Below, piece by piece: positions 19,335 to 31,934 of a stretch of 64,000 nucleotides of DNA; position 1 is the stretch's first letter; the number at the start of each line of letters is the position of its first letter. Location: positions 21,017 to 85,016 of the forward strand of contig SNVD02013763.1 in assembly GCA_013180625.2 (NCBI GenBank). Reading direction: 5' to 3'. Made by a program: the position numbers and the translations under genes. The notes beneath the pieces are model-generated. The model searched no databases. It was not told the DNA's origin and saw only the letters and a program-made list of their open reading frames with translations. The DNA is from Boswellia sacra. Lineage: Eukaryota; Streptophyta; Magnoliopsida; Sapindales; Burseraceae.

Positions 19335-21368
19335 TGTCACTACCACCGTACTCTTTGTCGATCTCCTCCTCATCATTGGAGCTATCAAAATCACTACTTC
19401 TCTCCTTATCCTCCTCATCCTTACCACCTAGATCATCACCCCCAGCATCATCGCCCTTACCACCAATGTCCTGATTACGCTCATCCTCAGTAGGCTAGTC
19501 ACCCTCTTGAGCCACCCCTAGCTCCTCTATTTGATCCTCCTCTTCAACCTCCTTATTAGGAATCTCTCCATTAGCCACTTGAAGGTGATGCTTTAACTCT
19601 TGGATGGTTAGGCAGGTGTTTTGAAAAGTCATCTAACCCAAGAAAAGGAGGAAAATTAGAATGCATCCATTCTTTCGTGCATGCATATAACCATAAAAAA
19701 TGCATTTTTCTTTGCCTGATGTTGTAGGGACAACTAGCTATATGCTCCTTCACCGTATAATACAATCGATCTAGAAGATTGACTATAGCCTTAGGAACCC
19801 AAAAGATCAGACAAAAATCAGAATTACTCAAGGACAATCCTAGAAATCACATAGAATCATAATGAAAGAATACTCACATCAATGGTGCCTATTGGAAAGA
19901 AGGAAGTCGTCATAGACTCATTCAATTATAGCTAACCCTTTGGATGATGACTCCATCCTCTCCAGACAATTGTATATAGTTGTCACAAATGGAACGATAG
20001 TCTATTATTGTAACTCTCAGAGACCTGGGAGTAAAAAAGGTGCTTGTGCAACTAGGGGACTCAATTCGAGCCCTCTTACAACCTAAACTAGATGATCAAG
20101 GAACATCAGAACCAAGGGGTCAACTACCAGCACCCCTGCCACTGCCTACACCACGCCCGGTGCCTCATCCAATACCTCTACTACCTCATGCAGTATCATT
20201 GACATTACCTGCCAATACAGTAGCGACCTCATTAATCATATGATACATCTCGAGGTGGGTAGGAAGAATACAACTAGAAGCCTAATTAGTATAGCACTAC
20301 TGTATAGCAGAGAAACACACTCGGTCTAAAGGAATCTTGAAAATATAATCCTCGAAGCTAGTATCCCTAGCCAACCACAGCATGCTAATCATCATGCTAA
20401 GAGGAGAGAGAGGAACATGACATCTTCTGAGGCCCCTGACCCAATTAGCCACTCGATCATCTAGGAACCACATTGCACACTCCAAGTCAATCATTAGAAG
20501 GTGAAGATGGGGAAGAGGATATGCGTCCCTCATGACGGGGGTTTAATGCATCTGACTGCCCTACCAAAAATGATGCACTTACTAGAATCACAAGTAGTTA
20601 GGTAATTGTATGGAAAGAATGGAAAACAATATGGAACTAACTCATTTTTTTTCTCTTCTTACATCGACCTAAACAAGATGGTGGGAGTAGGTACGAAAGC
20701 TATGGACGTTACAAGAGTCATCATACTCATAGCACCCTTAACTCCAATAGACAATGCATGGAAAGGATTTGGTCTAATTCTAAGGACCAGGAGGAGGTAG
20801 AAGCCTAAGCTCATATGCCCATATCTGCAAGAAGATAAGAAAGAAATTAAAGTAGAAATCAAGAAATAGAAGAAAGGAAACGTGAGTAAACATGCCTCAA
20901 CTATAGGAGCAAACCCTCCAACCACTTCGTTACTCTAACAAGCTCGGTCTAGGTAAATAAGTGAGCGAGGGTTGCTGGCCCCAATCAAAGGTGCTGACCA
21001 AATCTAGATCCTCCAATACCAAAAAGAGGTAGAGCTTTGTGTAGTTGGAGGTGTTGGTGAAGAGTGTGATCACCAACAAAAAGAAGATGAAGCTTCGTGC
21101 AATCTGCTCCACCTCAACGGGCGTGGTAATAGTCTTATCATCATCATGTCATTGCCAAGACTGCATCAATCTTTCATAGGAGATGGTGTGGGTACCCCTT
21201 ATCATCACCTCTAGACCCAAGAGCTCTACAGCAATCTCATCAAGGGTAGGAGATGTCTGTAGGTAATAGTCAAAAGGGACTAGGGTCTCTTGGCAAAGAA
21301 AGCCTAAGATAGCAGCAATGTCAAGAGGAGTGATATTCATCTTATCGAAGTTAAAGTGGAAGGAGCGA
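19335..21368 (-). pseudogene. PMD gene of the A-D Tat-like unit, main part
   Basis: On the minus strand, from right to left: NITPLDIAAILGFLCQETLV (21340 leftward), ARSFIFFLLVITLFTNTSNY, then LVLEDLDLVSTFDWGQQPSL (21112-20930), WFLDDRVANWVRGL (20533-20400), and near 19575-19335 an acidic tail (IPNKEVEEEDQIEELGVAQE; DERNQDIGGKGDDAGGDDLG; then a Ser/Asp/Glu-rich end). Order and motifs match PF10536 proteins. The gene is broken at 21368 by LTR B; its N-terminal side resumes at 41881 beyond LTR E, where the frame reads LIERWMGTT just as the family requires. Several stops are present. Confidence 0.75.
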
Positions 21369-23248
21369 TGTAGACACTAAATTTTTTAGGCTCAATGATG
21401 AGATAAAGAAGAATATTGAGCAAAAAAAATGATCAAAATGCCCTTACGACCCAAGAAGAGAAGGGTGAGAAAGAGTTGAAGAAGAGCCTTGAAAACTGAC
21501 ATGTGAATTTGAAAAATCATAGAAATTAATCTATAAAGAATCTAATAATGAGTCATATATTGTTACAAAGTTATGGATGTCTAGTTTTCATAGAAATTTA
21601 CAGATTAGAAATCAGAGTCGAATCCAAGAAGTTATGTGCAGTTGAAGGAGCAAAGGTCTAAAGGGACTACATCGAAGAATGGCAAAATAAGAAGGGACCA
21701 AAGGAATAATAGCTGGTCGACTGTCCATGATAATCGCTAGGCTCTTGGGTGATGGCTGATCAGCTATTAGATAGTTGCCCGACCGCTTGGAGATGGCCAC
21801 CCGGCTCTTTATGGCTTATTTTAAAAATTTTCAATATGAACCTTCCTTTTTTGTTTTGTTTTTTCCTTTTTCATCTTCATCCATCTCCTATATAAAACCC
21901 CCTTGGCTCACTTCTCAAGGCACACCAATTGTGGAATACAATCATCTCTTCTCTCTCTTGAAGACTCACTCAAGAATTCGATAAGTCTTTCTTAGTATAA
22001 AGTTTTCAGACGTTCTATTGCTCTAAACTTGGATAGGGTACGTCTTGATAGCAGAATTCTCTCCTTCCTCTCATTTTCTCTTTTATTTTTCTTGCTTATA
22101 AGAAGATATTTAGGGTTTAATTTTATGATTAAGATCATGCTATGGTTAGTATGAATTATTCTAACCCTATTTGTTTTGCAAGGTGGATAAGCGTGTCAAG
22201 GAAAGTCTGTAATCTCTCCTTTATTAGAATCATGCTTATGAGTTTAATTTCTTCGCGAATGCTTAGAAACATGCCTAAGAGTACATGCTTAGAATCATAC
22301 TTAAAAGCACATGATTAGAATCATGTTAGGAGAATTTATATTTGCTTTGATGAATGCTAGGAAATAGCACAGAATAGGTAAGAATTACCGTTTTACCCTT
22401 GAATTACTGTTTTACCCTTGAATGACTTGTTTGATGATGATTGCTTGAATTATATTAGAATATGCCATGAATACCATGTTTGGGCTAGAATAAACTATGA
22501 ATGCCATGGTCGGCTAGAAATGCCATGATAATTGATGTGAATTAGGCTAGAATAAGCAATAGGTAGAATTGCAATGATAGAATTTATCAAAATCTAGGCT
22601 AGAATGCCATAATATTAGATTATGACTTTATTTGATTTATAATTTGTTTGTTTATTATGTATGAACGTTTGTGTATTAAGAAGTGTAATTATGTGATGTT
22701 ATGAAGTGATGGTGGACTTACATTGATGGTGAGGGACCATTACTTAGAATGAATGTTCAAACATATGAATGTATGAAATATTTCATTATTTTGAAGAACC
22801 AATGTTGTAATCCTTTCCCCTTCCCCCATGTATGATGAAAATGTAATCTATTCTCCCTCCTCTATCTTTGTATGAATATACAATTGTATTTTATTGAATA
22901 ATCATCTCGCATGTATAAAAATATAAAAAGAGAAATGTGTGCATAAAATGAACAATCTAAGCGGTCTAAGTAACAACACGAGTATTTTCCAAGTGGAGTC
23001 GAATTTACATCCAAGGTGGGCCGAAAGACTCATACCTAACTTCCTGAACCCGTCTCTGAAGAGATGAGGGTAGTTTAGGTCCTAAAACGAGGGATTGGAT
23101 AGCCCCCATTCATTCCCAATTAAATTGGGTGGTGACTCTTTTCTCCAGACATGCCCATGGCTTGTTTGTGTTCTATTAAGTCTTGAAAGAGGCTTTGACA
23201 CAGTGTCACAGTCACAAATGCTCTAGAGGGTTCAAAGCTCCATTCACA
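21369..23248 (+). mobile_element. LTR B of Tat/Ogre-like element (5' LTR)
   Basis: It begins TGTAGACACTAAATTTTTTA and ends ..CCATTCACA, about 1.88 kb. Near 21888-21900 is CTCCTATATAAAACCCCC, a good TATA-box region. The primer-binding site follows after one base. It has the same block order as A and C. Confidence 0.82.
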
Positions 23249-23249
23249 G

Positions 23250-23267
23250 TGGCGACTCCACTGGGGA
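23250..23267 (+). other. Primer binding site after LTR B
   Basis: TGGCGACTCCACTGGGGA follows the LTR end. The same 18-mer is commonly found after LTRs of plant Ogre/Tat elements, where it is assigned to tRNA-Arg. That tRNA assignment is from family knowledge; I cannot check it here. Confidence 0.75.
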
Positions 23268-24118
23268 TAAGAGAAGTTGATTCCGATGGGAACACCAAAT
23301 TCTAATACCTTGTGTTAGCATAATGAGTCCTTGTATCACTACACTTTTTCAATAGAAAATTAAAGTGGGCTATCATTACAAGCTTGATAAAGCCTTAATA
23401 ATCCTTAATGTTGTGATAAGCCTACATTAGTAGAGAGTAGTGTGAAAAATGGGCTTATGGTAGTCCTTCTATCTTTAGAGATTGATCACTAGTTTCTATT
23501 TGCATAAAGCTATCCGAGTCTTAACAAGTGAAGTATGATTGGCTACACATACACACACACAAAGAATCTTGAATAAAGCAATTATGGCTTAGAGTTGAAA
23601 TTATGAACAATCACGATGTCAACAGATTACCATTGAGCTATTGAATTTGAGAAATCTTGGAGGAACTTGAATATGAATTAAATTGATGCACAACTTACGT
23701 TCAACATTTCAACTTGTTATTGGAGGATGTTGGGTTTATTGAAAAGAAGTCAAAAAGAAGAAAATTTGTCAACAGTTTCCATTAAGCGTGTCAAAGAAGT
23801 AACTTTGCTACCAACAGTGAAGAAGCAAGATATATGGAAGAAGTTAGCCACTTTGTCTAGTATGGATGTTTACAAAGAAGAGGGAATAATGCCTTTAAGG
23901 TTAGATGAAGAAATTCCTTGAGACAATACCAGACTCTTCATACAGGGGGTAAAAGAATTGCCCATTTGACTTAAGGACTGAAAAGAGGCAAGTGAGCAAA
24001 GAATTGCTCTAATCATCGTGAAAATCAAGGTAGATAGAATTATCTCAATCATCTTGGAGGAAGTGCAACAAAATGATGCTAGAATAGACAGCCTCTCTTG
24101 TAGCCAAATATGAAGAAA
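23268..24118. other. 5' internal region of B-C unit, no clear gene
   Basis: One + strand frame of 64 codons (23727-23918, Lys/Glu-rich) is seen but has no recognisable domain. No gag motif is found. A short (CA)n run lies near 23551-23562. Confidence 0.4.
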
Positions 24119-24440
24119 ATAAATAAATAAAAGTTTGGTAAGTTGAAAACCTTGAAAAGGCGGCTTAGGTAAAAATTAAGGCAAGCCTGCTAAGCTGAAA
24201 CCCGAAAGGGTAGCTTAGACAAAAATTAGGGTATGAAAGAAAAGAAGAAAAAGCTTGCTGAGTTGAAAACCCAGAATGGGTGGCTTAGGCAAAAGTTAGG
24301 GCATGAAAGAAGAGAAGAAAAATCCTGCTAAGTTGAAAACCTAGAAAAGGCGGCTCAGGCAAAAGTTAGGGCAAGCTCGTAAGTCAAAAACCCAAAAAGG
24401 GCAGCTTAGCCAAAATTTAGAGTTAGAAGAAAAACCTGAA
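24119..24440 (+). repeat. Tandem cassette repeats (GCTAAGTTGAAAACCC unit)
   Basis: Four to five imperfect copies of a roughly 65-bp unit with the core AAGCCTGCTAAG(C/T)TGAAAACCC.AAA.GGC(A/G)GCTTAGGCAAAA.TTAGGGCA. The same array is at 30440-30660 in the C-E unit. Such cassettes are common in the 5' untranslated part of Tat-type elements. Confidence 0.7.
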
Positions 24441-25560
24441 GAAGCAAAAGACTGCCACCGAACCTCTAACAAGAATTAATTTTGACTTGATCCAGTCTAA
24501 TCAACGTCTCAGCTAGAATCAAGGAAACTGCTGTGAAACCTAGGCTTATCTGAGAAATGATGATCACAAGATAAAGGTCACTAAGACCATTTGGAAAGAC
24601 CAATAGAGACCATGCAAGAAGGCAGAATTAAAAAATGTGAAGCCAACAAAATGAAGTCATGTCCGTCATCCCAAGCAAAGGCATGATGGAGGATAATGTC
24701 ACCCTACCACCCCTAGTGTGAATGTCCATGGTGGAACTTGGGAAGTCGAAGAAGTAGGCAAGATCAGTTGCTAATGGTGTCTAGATTGTAGGAAGAATAG
24801 GGCTCTCAGAACTGGATGAATGATGATTGAATGTAAAGAATTCCTCATACAAGGGGCAAAGCTCTTGCCTATTGAAGCAGAAGACGTGATCATAAAGATC
24901 CATAAAGATTGTGCATTCCTTTAGAAAAGGTACATCAAGCTCTACATGTCAAAGGAACTTTAGGTAAAAAAGATCGATGGATTCGAGTTGTTTCTAGTCA
25001 TCATCCTTTAAAGGCTTTAAAAGAGGCTGGAGGGTATAGAGAAGGTCTCAAACATACTAGAAAATGGGAGAAGAGACATTGGAAGGTGTAAAGAGAGGTG
25101 GAAAGGAAAATGAGAAAGCCGATGGCGACAGTCCTTACTCATCATCACTAACATTAATTGAAGAAGCAGTAACTTGAGCCTAAAAATGCTCAACCTCTCA
25201 CTCTAGACACTGGATTTGCTAGTGACCCATCTCGCCCTGGCAAGAAGCATATGGTTAGAAAAATAAACATTATGCATACATGAATCATAAATCCTTTTCT
25301 TGTAGGAAGCATGATCCAGAATGAAGCGTAGTCCAAAAGTGACCAAGAATCACAAAGCAGTATGAAATGCTGGGGGTAACTGTAAAGGAATTGGGCTCAA
25401 CATCTAGAGGAATAACAATAGAAGCAACATGATGTGCAAGGTCAGGTAGCTAAATCTCGATGAGATCCCTTCCGGTAGTATGATGTTCAAAAGTAGCTTT
25501 TTCTCGATGAGATTTCTCTTAGGCAACATTCTCTTAAACAACATGATATGCAAGAGCAAT
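24441..25560. pseudogene. Internal region with a PMD C-terminal remnant at 25130-25245 (minus)
   Basis: From 24441 to 25125 the sequence parallels 30700-31270 of the next unit (shared GAATTCCTCATACAA and AAGACGTGATCATAAAGATC) and has no gene. At 25245-25130 on the minus strand, a coiled-coil tail reads EMGHxQIQCLExEVEHF and then AQVTASSINVSDDE-stop, where x marks stops. It is colinear with HLQREVERLQAQVAAF at 31990-31935, the PMD C-terminus of the other unit. The rest of PMD is deleted here. Confidence 0.5.
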
Positions 25561-25950
25561 GAAGAGAGCATCTTATTTGAAGAATGATGTTCACCTTGAA
25601 GAAAGAATCTTCCTTGACGAAGGCGTTCACATTGAATAAGGAATCCACCTCAAAGAAGGCATCATCCTCGAAGAAGTTATCCACCTTGAATAAGGAATCT
25701 CCCTCCAAGAAGGCATCTTCCTCGAAGAAGTTATCCACCTTGAAGAAGGAATCCACCACAAAGAAGGCATCATCCTTGAAGAAGTTATCCTGAAGAAGGA
25801 ATCTCCCCCGAAGAAGGCATCTTCCTTGAAGAAGGACTCTCCATTGAAGAAAGCATCCACCTTGAAGAAGACACCTTCCTCGAAGAAGATATCCACCTTG
25901 AAGAAGGAATCTCCCTCGAAGAAGGAATCTACTATGAAGAAGACATCCTA
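25561..25950 (+). repeat. GAAGAA-based tandem repeat array
   Basis: About 390 bp of imperfect 18/36/60-bp periodic units, such as GAAGAAGGAATC(C/T)(A/C)CC and AAGAAGTTATCCACCTTGAA. One + strand frame stays open as KKESTSKKASSSKKLST-like repeats, and the minus strand as SFFKVDNFFEED-like repeats. Both are consequences of a period divisible by three; neither has a domain I recognise. Confidence 0.7.
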
Positions 25951-26097
25951 AAAGCCATCTTTTATATTTCACCATGAAGAAGGAATGTGAAGTCTACCCT
26001 ACCTAAGGAATTTTGAAGAAGAAATTTGAAGTTCACCTTGAAGGACTTGAAAAAAACAAGATTCATAGTCAGATAGTTTGCAGGATCAAGGGTAAAA

Positions 26098-26220
26098 GGT
26101 CAAAGAGAGAAAAAGAAAGAAAAAGAAAGAAAAAGAAAATGGGAGAAGGGAAAAAGAGAGAAAAAAGAGAAAAGAGAAGAGAGAGAAAGAAAGAAGAAAA
26201 AGAGAAAAGAAAAAAAGGAG
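26098..26220 (+). repeat. Strand-biased GA-rich tract, B-C unit
   Basis: About 120 bases of nearly pure A and G on the + strand, at the same relative place as 13513-13905 and 40664-40838. It is followed by the shared GGTGACAAGTACTTGACCAT segment. Confidence 0.75.
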
Positions 26221-26859
26221 AATTTCTCATCAACCTTAAGACACTTCCAACGAAATTGGTGACAAGTACTTGACCATGGCAATGGTTTAACAACTCACAA
26301 AGAAAGAAGAGCAACCTTAGTCGATAGAATCTTCGAGTTGGAATCATATGGAAGAATTTCTCCAGATATTAGAAAGCAATCTGTTGAAGAACGCACCAAC
26401 AAGGAAAAAATTTGAATTAATTTTTACATCATTTAAGATTTTTTTCCAATTTTGCAAGAACTTACAAAAACAAATGGAAGAATCCCCAACAAGTCTAAGA
26501 ATCTGGAACATCCAAATGAAGAATGGCAAATGTAAAAGAAGTCAAGAATGAAGAATGTCCAAACATGATCAAGAGATTTTCCCCAGTCGATTGAAAGGAA
26601 TCAAGAATAAAAGCTTGGGCGTGAAACCCATTCAGTACAAAATCTGAAGCAGATTAAGGAAACTTGAAGAATAGTAAGAAGGAGGGCATGAAACCCAACA
26701 AATGCAAAGACTAAAGAAGATTGAATAAGCATAAGATACTTAGAAGAGGGGCATGAAACCCAATAAATACAAAATCTAAAGAGATCAAAGATGAATGAAG
26801 AATGCTCAACCGAAGGCACGAAGAATGAAAAGGTCTAAAGACCGCAAAGTAGTGCATGA

Positions 26860-27730
26860 TAGAAGTTTTTCCAGTGGGCATGCATTAGAAGGAAGCCCTA
26901 AGAAGTAGGTGCACTTAAGAATGTTTTAAGCCCTTAGAACAGGCACAAGCCCTAAGAAGAGGTGCACTAAAAAGTGTTAAAAACCCTAAGAAGTATGTGC
27001 ACTTAAGAGTGTTTTAAGCCCTTAGAATAGGCACAAGCACTAAGAAGAGGCGTACTTAAGAGTGTTAAAAAACCTAAGAAGTAGGTGCACTTAGGAGCGT
27101 TTTAAGCCCTTAGAATAGGCGTATTGAAGAGTGTTACTGAACCCTAAAAAGTAGGTGCACTAAGGAGTGTTAGAAACCCTTAAAAGTAGGTGCACTAAAG
27201 AGTGTCACTAAACCCTAAGAAGTAGGTGCACTAAAGAGTCTTAGAAACCCTAAGAAGTAAGTGCAATGAAGAGTGTCTTATCATAGCATCATAAGTATGC
27301 TTTCTCGTCCTTGAATGGGCACGCTTTAGCCCTTAGATGGGCACGTTCACCCTTGGATGGGCATACTAGCCCTTGGATAGGCACACCTCCCAAAGATAGG
27401 CATGTTAGCCCTTGAATGGGAACACTCATCTTAGATAGGCACGTTCACCTTAGATAGGCACCTCAGCCCTTGAATGGACACACTTGCCTTAAATAGGCAT
27501 GTTCACCCTTGGATGGGCACACCACCTTAGATAGGCATGTCAGCCTTTGGATAGGCACACTCACCTTAGATAGGCACAGATAGACACCTCAGCCCTTGAA
27601 TGGGCACACTTGCCTTAGATTGGCACCTTCACCCTTGGATGGGTACCTCAGCCCATGAATAGGCACATTCGCCTTAGATAGGGTGCGTTCACCCTTAGAT
27701 GGGCATATTAGTCTCTCAATGGACACACAC
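26860..27730 (+). repeat. Two arrays of short tandem repeats before the PPT
   Basis: 26880-27290: imperfect units around AAGAAGTAGGTGCACTTAAG and AGTGTTTTAAGCCCTTAGAA. 27290-27720: more than a dozen units around CCTTAGATAGGCAC(G/A)TTCAC and CCCTTGGATGGGCAC, period about 23-26 bp. The first array resembles that at 14486-14770. Confidence 0.75.
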
Positions 27731-27854
27731 TTTGCATGAATAGAAGGGAGTAGTAAGAAAGTTTGAAAGAAGGAGGACGAAGTCGAAAATTATGTGAAGG
27801 AAGAAAGAAAGAGTAAGAATACTTTTCTGACTTTTGTGTCCCACAAACCTCTCC

Positions 27855-27870
27855 AAAGTAGGGGGTAAGC
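27855..27870 (+). promoter_or_regulatory. Polypurine tract before LTR C
   Basis: AAAGTAGGGGGTAAGC sits directly before TGTAGAAACT, the LTR start. Confidence 0.8.
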
Positions 27871-29916
27871 TGTAGAAACTAAATTTTTGAGGCTCAAGGA
27901 TCAAATAAAGATAAATGTCGACCAAAGAAAATGATCAAAATGCCCTGAGAGAGTCAATAAGAGAAGGGTGAAAAGAAGTTGGTAAAAAGTCTAGAAAACT
28001 GATACATGACATTGAAAAATCACGGAGATTAATCCTGGAGGAATCTGGTAATGTGTTATATACCGTTGCAGAGCTAGTTTTCATAGAAATTTACGGATCA
28101 CAAATCATAGTTGAATTCCAAAAGTTATGCACGATCAAAGGAATAAAGATTCGAAGGGACTGCATCGAAGGATGATAAAAAAGGAAAGGGTCGAAAAGAA
28201 ATTGGGTGACCGGCCATCAACAGCCGCCTGACCATCTGCCACCTGGCTATTGGCCAATGGCCGGCCGTCTGTTAGATGGTCATCAGGCCATCTGGAGATG
28301 GCTACCCAGCCCTCTTGGGTTTATTTCCGAAAATTTTCTTTAGAAACTTCATTTTTTGTTTGCACCCCTCCTATATATAAACAACCCCTTTTTCACTTCT
28401 CAAGGCACACTGATTGTCGAATACAATCATCTCTTTCTCCCCCTTGAAAACATGCTTAAGAATTTGAGAAGTCTTTTCTAGTATAATTTTTTAGGCGTTC
28501 TATTGCTCTAAGCCAGGAAAGGGTACGTCTTAAGAGCAGAATTCTCTCCTCCCTACTAATTTCTCTTTTATTTTTCTTGCTTAGAAGAAGCATGTTTAGG
28601 ATTTTATTTTATGCTTAGAAGCATGTTTAGGGCTTTATTTTATGCTTAGAGAATGTTTAGGGTTATTATGAATTGTTTTAACCCGATTTGTTTTACAAGA
28701 TGGATAAGCGTGTCAAAGTAAGTCTGCAATCCTTCCTTTTTTAGAATCATGCCTAGGAATTTACTTTCTTTGCGATTGCTTAGAATTATGATTAGGAAAA
28801 CATCTTTAAAATTATGCTTAAGAGGATATGATTATTATTGTTCTAGAAAAACTTATCTACTTTGATGAATGCTAGGAAATAGCATCGAATAGGTAGAATT
28901 ACCATTTTGGCCTTGAATGCTATGATTGTTGGATGTTTAAATTATACTAGAATATGCCACGAATACCATGAATTAGGCTAGAACATGCCATGAATGTTAT
29001 GATTTAGTCTAGAAATGTCATGATGATACATGATATCAACAATGCTAGAATATCAATAGGTAAAATTGTCATGATAGAATTTATCAAAATTTAGGCTAAA
29101 ATGCCATGATATTAGATTATGGCTTTGTATTGAACTAATTGATTTATAAATATATGATATGAGTATGCCATGTTTAGAAGTGCAATTGTATAATGCCATG
29201 AAGCGATGGTGGACTCACATTGATTGTAAGGGACCATCACTTAGGATGAATACTTAAATAACATGGATATGTGTTTAGAGACTTGATAGACATTGAATAG
29301 ACTCACAAATGATGGTAAGGAATTCATTATCTATTGAGTCTCTCCTTGAATGCTTATGTAAGAATTTATAATATGCATGAATGTGTAATGGATTGTATAT
29401 ATGAATGAGACATTTGAAGTGTTAAAGTAGAATTTACTTTATTGTTAAATAACAATTGTTGTAATCCTCTCCCCTTCCCCCATGTATGAAAGAAAATATA
29501 TTCTATTCTCCTCCCTCTTTCTTTGTATGAATATATAACTGCCATTGATTGAATAATCACCTTGCATGCTTAAAGAAGATAAAATGAATAATGTTTGCAT
29601 AAAATAAACAATCTAAGTGGACTAAGTAACAACACGAGATATTTCTATTTGGTATTTTCCAAGTGGATGCCGGATTTACATTTGGACGAGTCAAAAGACT
29701 CGTACCTAAATTCTCGAACCCATCTTTGAAGGGATGATGGTAGTTCAGGTCCTGAAGCGAGGGATCAGATTGCCCCCATTCATTCCTAATTGAATAATTT
29801 AGTGTGACTTTGTCCAGACATGCCCATGGCTCGTTTGTGTTCCTTTAAGTATTGAAAGAGGCTTTGACACAGTGTCGTGATCGCAAATGCTCTAGGGAAT
29901 GAAAGCCTCGTTCACA
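27871..29916 (+). mobile_element. LTR C of Tat/Ogre-like element
   Basis: It begins TGTAGAAACTAAATTTTTGA and ends ..CCTCGTTCACA, about 2.05 kb. CTCCTATATATAAACAACCC near 28367 is the probable core promoter. It is clearly related to LTR B along its length. It is not followed by the PBS seen after B: 29917 onward reads CTCACTGTATCACTCATGGC, similar to a stretch about 80 bases after the PBS of B (CCTTGTATCACTAC), suggesting deletion of the PBS. Confidence 0.78.
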
Positions 29917-30300
29917 CTCACTGTATCACTCATGGCACTGTCTAGTTCAAATTTTAGGATCAGGAATGGAAGCCTGAAAGTCACCCAATCCTTATACCGA
30001 TCGTCTGTCTTGAAATCATAATCATGGAATAGATTCCTCTCAATGGTGTGATATGGCCAAGAATCCTTCACACACTCTTGATAACAAGCAAATAGTCTCC
30101 CAAGACTGAACGCAGTCAGTGAATCCATGATCCTTTGTTTCAAACCGTACTATCAACACAGTCTAGCAGGATCATAAAATGAACTATGGGTGAAACCCAC
30201 TAAAGGCACACATATGATGTAGTTCATGATTGTCACATGCTCTAATCTCCACCATGGACAATACCAACAGATCTGAGTGTTAGGGATAACTCAGAGCCAG
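29917..30300 (-). pseudogene. Remnant of the second antisense ORF, C-E unit
   Basis: The minus strand reads MDSLTAFSLGRLFACYQECV, then WPYHTIERNLFHDYDF and DWVTFRLPF (30130-29950). Nucleotide blocks (CACATGCT..AATCTCCACCA.GG..AATACCAAC, about 30234-30270) match 18041-18075 in the A-D unit, so it is a copy of the antisense ORF at 17700-18898. Family unknown; broken. Confidence 0.5.
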
Positions 30301-30419
30301 TCAATCCAAGAGAGACGTCTCTCAACTCTTTTTCATGTATGAAGTCGAGGTCTATAATAGGAAATGTCTCCTTTAGGCGGTGCTAGAATAGACAACCAAT
30401 CTTGTAACTAGATCTGAGA

Positions 30420-30700
30420 AAAAAAAGAAACAAAGAAAAATAAGAAAAAGAAGCCTGCTAAGTTAAAAACTCAAAAAGCGTGGCTTAGGCAAAAATTAAG
30501 GCAAGCACGCTAAGCTGAAAACCTAAAAAGGGCAGTTTAGGCAAAAGTTAGGGAATGATAAAAAGAAGAGCCCACTAAGTGAAAAACCCAAAAAAGGCAA
30601 CTAAAGTTAGGGCAAGCTTGCTAAGTCGAAAAACTAAAAAGGGTGACTTAGTAAAAAATTGGAGCATAAAAAGGGGAGGGGGGGTGTGGGGGAGTGGGGG
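30420..30700 (+). repeat. Tandem cassette repeats, C-E unit
   Basis: About four copies of the AAG(C)CTGCTAAG..GAAAACC..AAAAAGGGCAG.TTAGGCAAAA unit, homologous to 24119-24440. They end in a G-rich run at 30668-30715 (GGGGAGGGGGGGTGTGGGGG). Confidence 0.7.
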
Positions 30701-31930
30701 AGAAGGGAGGGGAAGGAAGCGAATCATGAAGGAAGAACCTAAAGAAGCAAGAGACTGTAACCAAACCGTTGACTTGGATCAATCTTGACTCAATCTAGTT
30801 CGATCAAAGTCTTGGCCAAAATCATGGGAATAGTTGTGAAACCGGGTCCCATCTAAGGAATGATGGTTACAAGATGTGGATCCTTGAGACCATCCGGTAA
30901 GACTAGTAGGAACTGTTCAAGAAAGCAGAATTGAAGAAGACAAAGCCAACCAGACGAAACCCTATCTATTATTCTGATCAAAGGCATGATAGAAGATAAT
31001 ATCACTCTTACCACCCCAAGTGTGAATGCCTATAGTGAAAATCAAGAAGTCAAAGAAGTAGGCTAGATCAAATGTTGATGGTATCTAGATAGTAGGAAGA
31101 ATGAGGCTCTCAGAACTGGATGATTAATGGCCTAGTATAGCAGAGAATTCCTCATACAAAAGGCAAAGCTCTTCTCCATTGAGACTGAAGACGTGATCAT
31201 AAAGATCCTAGAAGGTTATGCAATCCTTTAAAAAAGAAATGTCAAGCTTGACATGACAAAGGAAATTCAAACGATAGAGTCCTCACTTGAGTCGTTTCCA
31301 GTCCTCATCCTTCAAAGGCCTCAGAAGAAGATAGAAGATTTGGAAAGAAGCTTTAGAAATGATGAATGGCACGGAGAGGTGTTGAAAAATGTAAAAATAG
31401 AGTCTCGAGAAATAAGGGAAAAGTATAGAGAAATAGCAAAGAGGAGCAGTACTTAAATAGTGCACAAAACAAAACAGAAAAGGGAAGAATCACCAAGAAC
31501 CGCCAGCCAACCATCTGACTATCGGTCGATTGTTGCATGATGGCTAACTAGTTATCAAATAGCTGCCCAACTGTCGGACAACTACCCAGCAGTCTATTGG
31601 CTAGCCAGCAATTATTTGGGCTAAACAACCCATTGGCCCTCCTCCTGCGCGATCCTTCAACTTTCGGAATGTTTACCAACGAGTGATTTTGAGCATGCGA
31701 CTTCTAGATTTTGTTGTTTTATTTAGAATTGAATGAATGATGATATGGGAACAAATTTGAACAAATTTGGGTGTAAATTTAGTGCAATATGCAAAGTGTA
31801 TGGAATCACAAGTAGAAAATTTTCACTAAAGTTTCTGAAAACTGTTTACATATCATAGAAGTTCACATATGGAAGCAAAATGAGCAAAAGAAAGTCCCAA
31901 TAGAAGCCAACAATGGCAGTCTTCACTCAT
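30701..31930. other. Internal region of C-E unit, no gene seen
   Basis: Parallels 24441-25120 up to about 31270. The rest (31500-31650) has CGGTCGATTG/CTGCCCAACTGTCGG motifs resembling inner LTR sequence (compare 28205-28310), so a piece of LTR may be embedded here. Confidence 0.4.
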
Positions 31931-31934
31931 CATG

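Noticed and set aside
20040..20243. Pro-rich 67-codon + strand frame
   Set aside because: It is antisense to the low-complexity C-terminal region of the PMD gene and has no independent support.
21364..21368. Target duplication for the B-E block (AGCGA)
   Set aside because: Bases after LTR E are ACTAG; the match is too poor to claim a duplication, although gene continuity supports one insertion site.
25487..25975. 162-codon minus-strand frame with FFKVDNFFEEDAF-like repeats
   Set aside because: It is a consequence of a GAAGAA-based tandem array whose period is a multiple of three; the opposite strand is equally open.
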